Shown piece by piece: positions 61,666-64,000 of a stretch of DNA of 64,000 nt. The stretch's first letter is position 1, and each line of letters begins with the position of its first letter. Both the position numbers and the translations under genes were made by a program. The DNA is from a bacterium. GTDB taxonomy: Bacteria > CSSED10-310 > JAFGSJ01. Below the pieces are notes generated by a model. The model was not told the origin of the DNA. It saw only the letters and a list, made by a program, of their open reading frames with translations, and did not search any database. The DNA lies in contig JAFGSJ010000145.1 of NCBI GenBank assembly GCA_016934675.1, positions 1 through 64,000 of the forward strand, in the 5' to 3' direction.

Positions 61666-61721
61666 ATCACCACAGATTTCGAAGATTCCTCAGGTTTTTT
61701 ATCTGCGAAATCTGTGGTGAT
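61666..61721. terminator. Perfect 16-bp inverted repeat, likely bidirectional terminator or repeat element
   Basis: ATCACCACAGATTTCG (61666-61681) and CGAAATCTGTGGTGAT (61706-61721) are exactly complementary, separated by 24 bases; a G-T pair and two A-T pairs extend the stem outward. It is followed by TTTTC on the plus strand and by CTTTTG on the minus strand, between convergent genes ending at 61482 and 61804. The arm word CACCACAGATTTC recurs at 11906-11918 beside another decayed gene, so it may be a dispersed repeat serving as terminator. The remaining 61483-61803 spacer has no gene. Confidence 0.65.
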
Positions 61722-61803
61722 TTTCTGTTCCATAATCAAGGTGCGAAGCTATGTTCTTTAGTGTTTAAGCGTTACAAGTAAAGAAAAAAAACTGTATGTT
61801 TCA

Positions 61804-64000
61804 TCAGGGCAGATCGTCGCCGACCAGGGCGGGTTCAGTTATCGGATAATCACTCGAGATGTCCAGCCAGTAACAGTGCAGGCCCATGATCGGTGTGAGG
61901 GGCAGGACCTTGAAGCAATAGGTCCCAGCTGTACCCAGGGTGATTGTGGCCAGAGGACATTGCCCGATAGTCGGTCCGCCCAGGGGCGGATAATCACAAT
62001 CCGTATTCATTTGAAACAAGCTGATCGGGCTGGCGCAGCCCGCATTATGGACTTCCAAGCCTACGCTGGCATGGGCAATGCCGCCGCCATCATCATTGTT
62101 ACGATAGGTGATGGTCACGGTCGTATTATCGACCGTGGTGTCGAATTCCCACCAGTCTGAGGCCATAGTGCCGCCGGTGCCCTCTGGATCGAGCCATTCG
62201 GTGCAGAAAAGTGGACTGGGGCACGGCCCGTTTTCGCCCCGAACCAGGTAATAATAAATCGTACTGCCGCTCAAGCCGGGGCTTTCAGTGAGCGGAGGCA
62301 TGTTCCCGGTCGTGGAAACATCACTGAAAGGGCCCTGCGGATCTATATCGTAGAGCACAGAATAGGTCAACGGAGGGAGCGGCGGAATCATGAAATTGAA
62401 GACCGGTTCCTGGGACGAGTTCTTTGAAATGTTCAGCGAATTACCCATCAAAGGTGGTACTTCATGGATAATGAAAGGGATACTGGTGCCTTGAATTCGG
62501 GTGTCGCCGATACAGGTATCATCGAGCGGGCACGAGACCATTACATCAACCAGATAATTACCAGCTGTCAGGCCATAATTCGACAAATCGAGTGTGGGCG
62601 AAGTTTCCCCAGCCAACAGGTTACCATTGAGGAACCATTGGATATCGAGACCGCCCACCCATTGAAAACCGGTACAGCTCATAGGCAGGGGCGGTATGAT
62701 AATAGTAGGTGTCATGTCAAACAAGGCATTGACATCGTCCTCACAGAAGGAAACACCGTTGAGTGCGACGATAAAGGCCTGGATCGAGCAGGGCAGCGGT
62801 GTCGAACCAAGATCGACCGTAGCATCGAGATTATCGATAGCCACCTGAAGCGGTCCGCCTCCATTGCTGATTCGGACGTAGGCGATGCTGTTCGGGGCCG
62901 GTACCGGCGACTGTAGATAGACCTGGCTGCCTGTCATGACACCCATTTGGGAAACGAGGGGTTGATCATTCGGATCGAAGCATTCGACATTGACCACGCC
63001 CGGACCTCCCAGCGTGGTCGCGCCCACGTCAAAGGACACACAACTGGCAGTTTGTCGGACTAATCCAAAGGTGGGATCGGTAAACGCAATGACCATCATA
63101 CCATCATTGATCAACTGACCAGTCGACGGGTCGTAATTAGCCATGACCTGGCTCGCAGTCAGCGGATTGAAATCGACCATACTGTCCCCGGCCAACTCAT
63201 AGCCGAACAGGGTCCGGTATTGATTATCGAGTAATGAAAGCATCGGCAGTCCGATCCCGTGTTCATCTGTGTCGAACGTTGCCGTGCCCAAACTGGAACA
63301 ACCCGTCGAGCAGGTCAGGTTCAACGAGTAATTTCCCCCGGAACCGGACACGAGTGAAACCATGATCAGATAGCAGCCGGGGCCAGGCAGGGCATAATTG
63401 GAAACAGTCGGGTTGGGTCCCCAGGCTGAAGCACCGGCCAAAGCATTACCGCCTGCATCCGTCACAACCACGAAACCGATAAAAGGAGCGTTTTCGTTCA
63501 CCGAAACAGTCACATTCGTGTTACTGGGCGCTGAAAACACATACCAGTCCTGATCGCCGGCATGACCGATACACGGTGAACGGGGTGGCGAGGTGGCGCT
63601 CCCGCCGACCGAACACTCGATGGGAGTGGGCTGACCCGATTTATCGTTGGGTTCGTTCCCATCGGAGCACAGTGGTGCTTCCAGAATTTCGAGTGCTCCG
63701 GAAATCAGGGTCTTCTCCGTGCCGTTATCGACAATGATCAGTCTCGGCCCCGGCATGCCCGAGCTCGACACATCATATTGGACCTGGACAACATTGAGAT
63801 CTGTTGCTGTGGTCGAGCCGGGAATATAACAGGGAAAACTCGTCGAAGTGATCGAAATATCGCTGCCGGTGATAATGAGTGGTGTTCCGGATTGGGGCAG
63901 GTTTGGGCCAGCCACAGCGATAATATTTCCGGTCGAGCCGGCCAGAGCGGTCCGGGGCAGAAACGAGAACCCGTTGGTGCAGTCGCCGGTCAGATCGATA
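61804..64000 (-). CDS. 3' part of a large secreted protein with pre-peptidase C-terminal-like and Ig-like domains
   Basis: The minus-strand frame is open from the window's right edge to the stop at 61804, giving 731 residues without the N-terminus. GTG at 63915 is merely an internal codon, because the frame continues upstream without a stop. A PPC-like beta domain is visible after EPNDKSGQPTPIEC (GHAGDQDWYVFSAPS through PGCYLIMVSLVSGSGGNYSLNLTC), followed by a middle domain with many Gly/Asp turns, an Ig-like segment (GFQWVGGLDIQWFLNGNLLAGETSPTLDLSNYGL) and fibronectin-like repeats around TYSVLYDIDPQGPF. Many cysteines suggest disulfides and export. There is no sorting signal; it ends PALVGDDLP. 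Probable adhesin or secreted hydrolase scaffold. Confidence 0.8.
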   Translation of the reverse strand, partial: IDLTGDCTNGFSFLPRTALAGSTGNIIAVAGPNLPQSGTPLIITGSDISITSTSFPCYIPGSTTATDLNVVQVQYDVSSSGMPGPRLIIVDNGTEKTLISGALEILEAPLCSDGNEPNDKSGQPTPIECSVGGSATSPPRSPCIGHAGDQDWYVFSAPSNTNVTVSVNENAPFIGFVVVTDAGGNALAGASAWGPNPTVSNYALPGPGCYLIMVSLVSGSGGNYSLNLTCSTGCSSLGTATFDTDEHGIGLPMLSLLDNQYRTLFGYELAGDSMVDFNPLTASQVMANYDPSTGQLINDGMMVIAFTDPTFGLVRQTASCVSFDVGATTLGGPGVVNVECFDPNDQPLVSQMGVMTGSQVYLQSPVPAPNSIAYVRISNGGGPLQVAIDNLDATVDLGSTPLPCSIQAFIVALNGVSFCEDDVNALFDMTPTIIIPPLPMSCTGFQWVGGLDIQWFLNGNLLAGETSPTLDLSNYGLTAGNYLVDVMVSCPLDDTCIGDTRIQGTSIPFIIHEVPPLMGNSLNISKNSSQEPVFNFMIPPLPPLTYSVLYDIDPQGPFSDVSTTGNMPPLTESPGLSGSTIYYYLVRGENGPCPSPLFCTEWLDPEGTGGTMASDWWEFDTTVDNTTVTITYRNNDDGGGIAHASVGLEVHNAGCASPISLFQMNTDCDYPPLGGPTIGQCPLATITLGTAGTYCFKVLPLTPIMGLHCYWLDISSDYPITEPALVGDDLP

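Overview
The window comes from a diderm (Gram-negative) bacterium of roughly even base composition. Envelope features show this: a TonB-dependent receptor with a carboxypeptidase-regulatory domain, a small outer-membrane barrel, a lipoprotein, an LTXXQ periplasmic protein with a CpxA/CpxR-like two-component system, and a secreted C25 protease with an IPTL-CTERM-type tail. Gene content (PATAN/DUF4388 signalling proteins, SpoIIE-type phosphatase, Oar-like receptor, acyl-CoA dehydrogenase, anaerobic purine-type oxidoreductases) would fit Acidobacteriota or a deltaproteobacterial or candidate phylum. No rRNA or other phylogenetic marker is present, so I do not assign a taxon. I found no rRNA, tRNA, CRISPR array, intact insertion sequence or prophage.

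Layout. 0.5-3.5 kb: minus-strand envelope-stress operon (LTXXQ periplasmic protein, response regulator, sensor kinase) with a perfect GTAAA-N5-GTAAA CpxR-type box in the divergent control region. 3.7-11.8 kb: tight plus-strand operon of a three-subunit molybdenum hydroxylase (FAD, 2Fe-2S, Mo), a cyclic amidohydrolase and a YgfK-type iron-sulfur flavoprotein; this resembles the anaerobic urate/purine degradation clusters of gut bacteria but lacks several usual partners. 11.9-12.2 kb: a decayed GxxExxY gene. 12.5-14.9 kb: M3 oligopeptidase and acetamidase/formamidase. 15.0-18.1 kb: a GAF-SpoIIE phosphatase followed by an amidohydrolase whose catalytic barrel is interrupted by four membrane helices. 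18.3-25.1 kb: PATAN response regulator, lipoprotein and barrel pair, a radical SAM/SPASM protein coupled to a four-helix membrane protein, and the C25 protease.

25.5-33.3 kb: lipoprotein sulfatase-like protein, mutM-cutA-spoVG, cation efflux protein, GH13 amylase, rsmB. 33.3-36.2 kb: terminator and TonB-dependent receptor. 36.7-40.1 kb: a ketosynthase/chain-length-factor pair overlapping pyrF. 40.2-45.9 kb: hemW, M48 protease, sigma54 activator, HAD protein, small membrane protein. 46-48.8 kb: large PATAN/TPR protein. 49-60.2 kb: dprA, GT-C glycosyltransferase, recC-recB (no recD), acyl-CoA dehydrogenase. 60.2-61.8 kb: accessory patch with a beta-helix gene remnant, repeats and an orphan gene. 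61.8 kb to the end: 3' part of a large secreted protein with a pre-peptidase C-terminal-like domain.

Most genes share a strong excess of the word TCGA. The orphan gene near 61 kb has fewer, which fits a separate origin. The observations I would check first are the membrane-interrupted amidohydrolase, the radical SAM/membrane protein pair with its Gly-rich N-terminal motif, the incomplete purine-type cluster, the CpxR-type box, and the three related inverted repeats found in two distant accessory patches.
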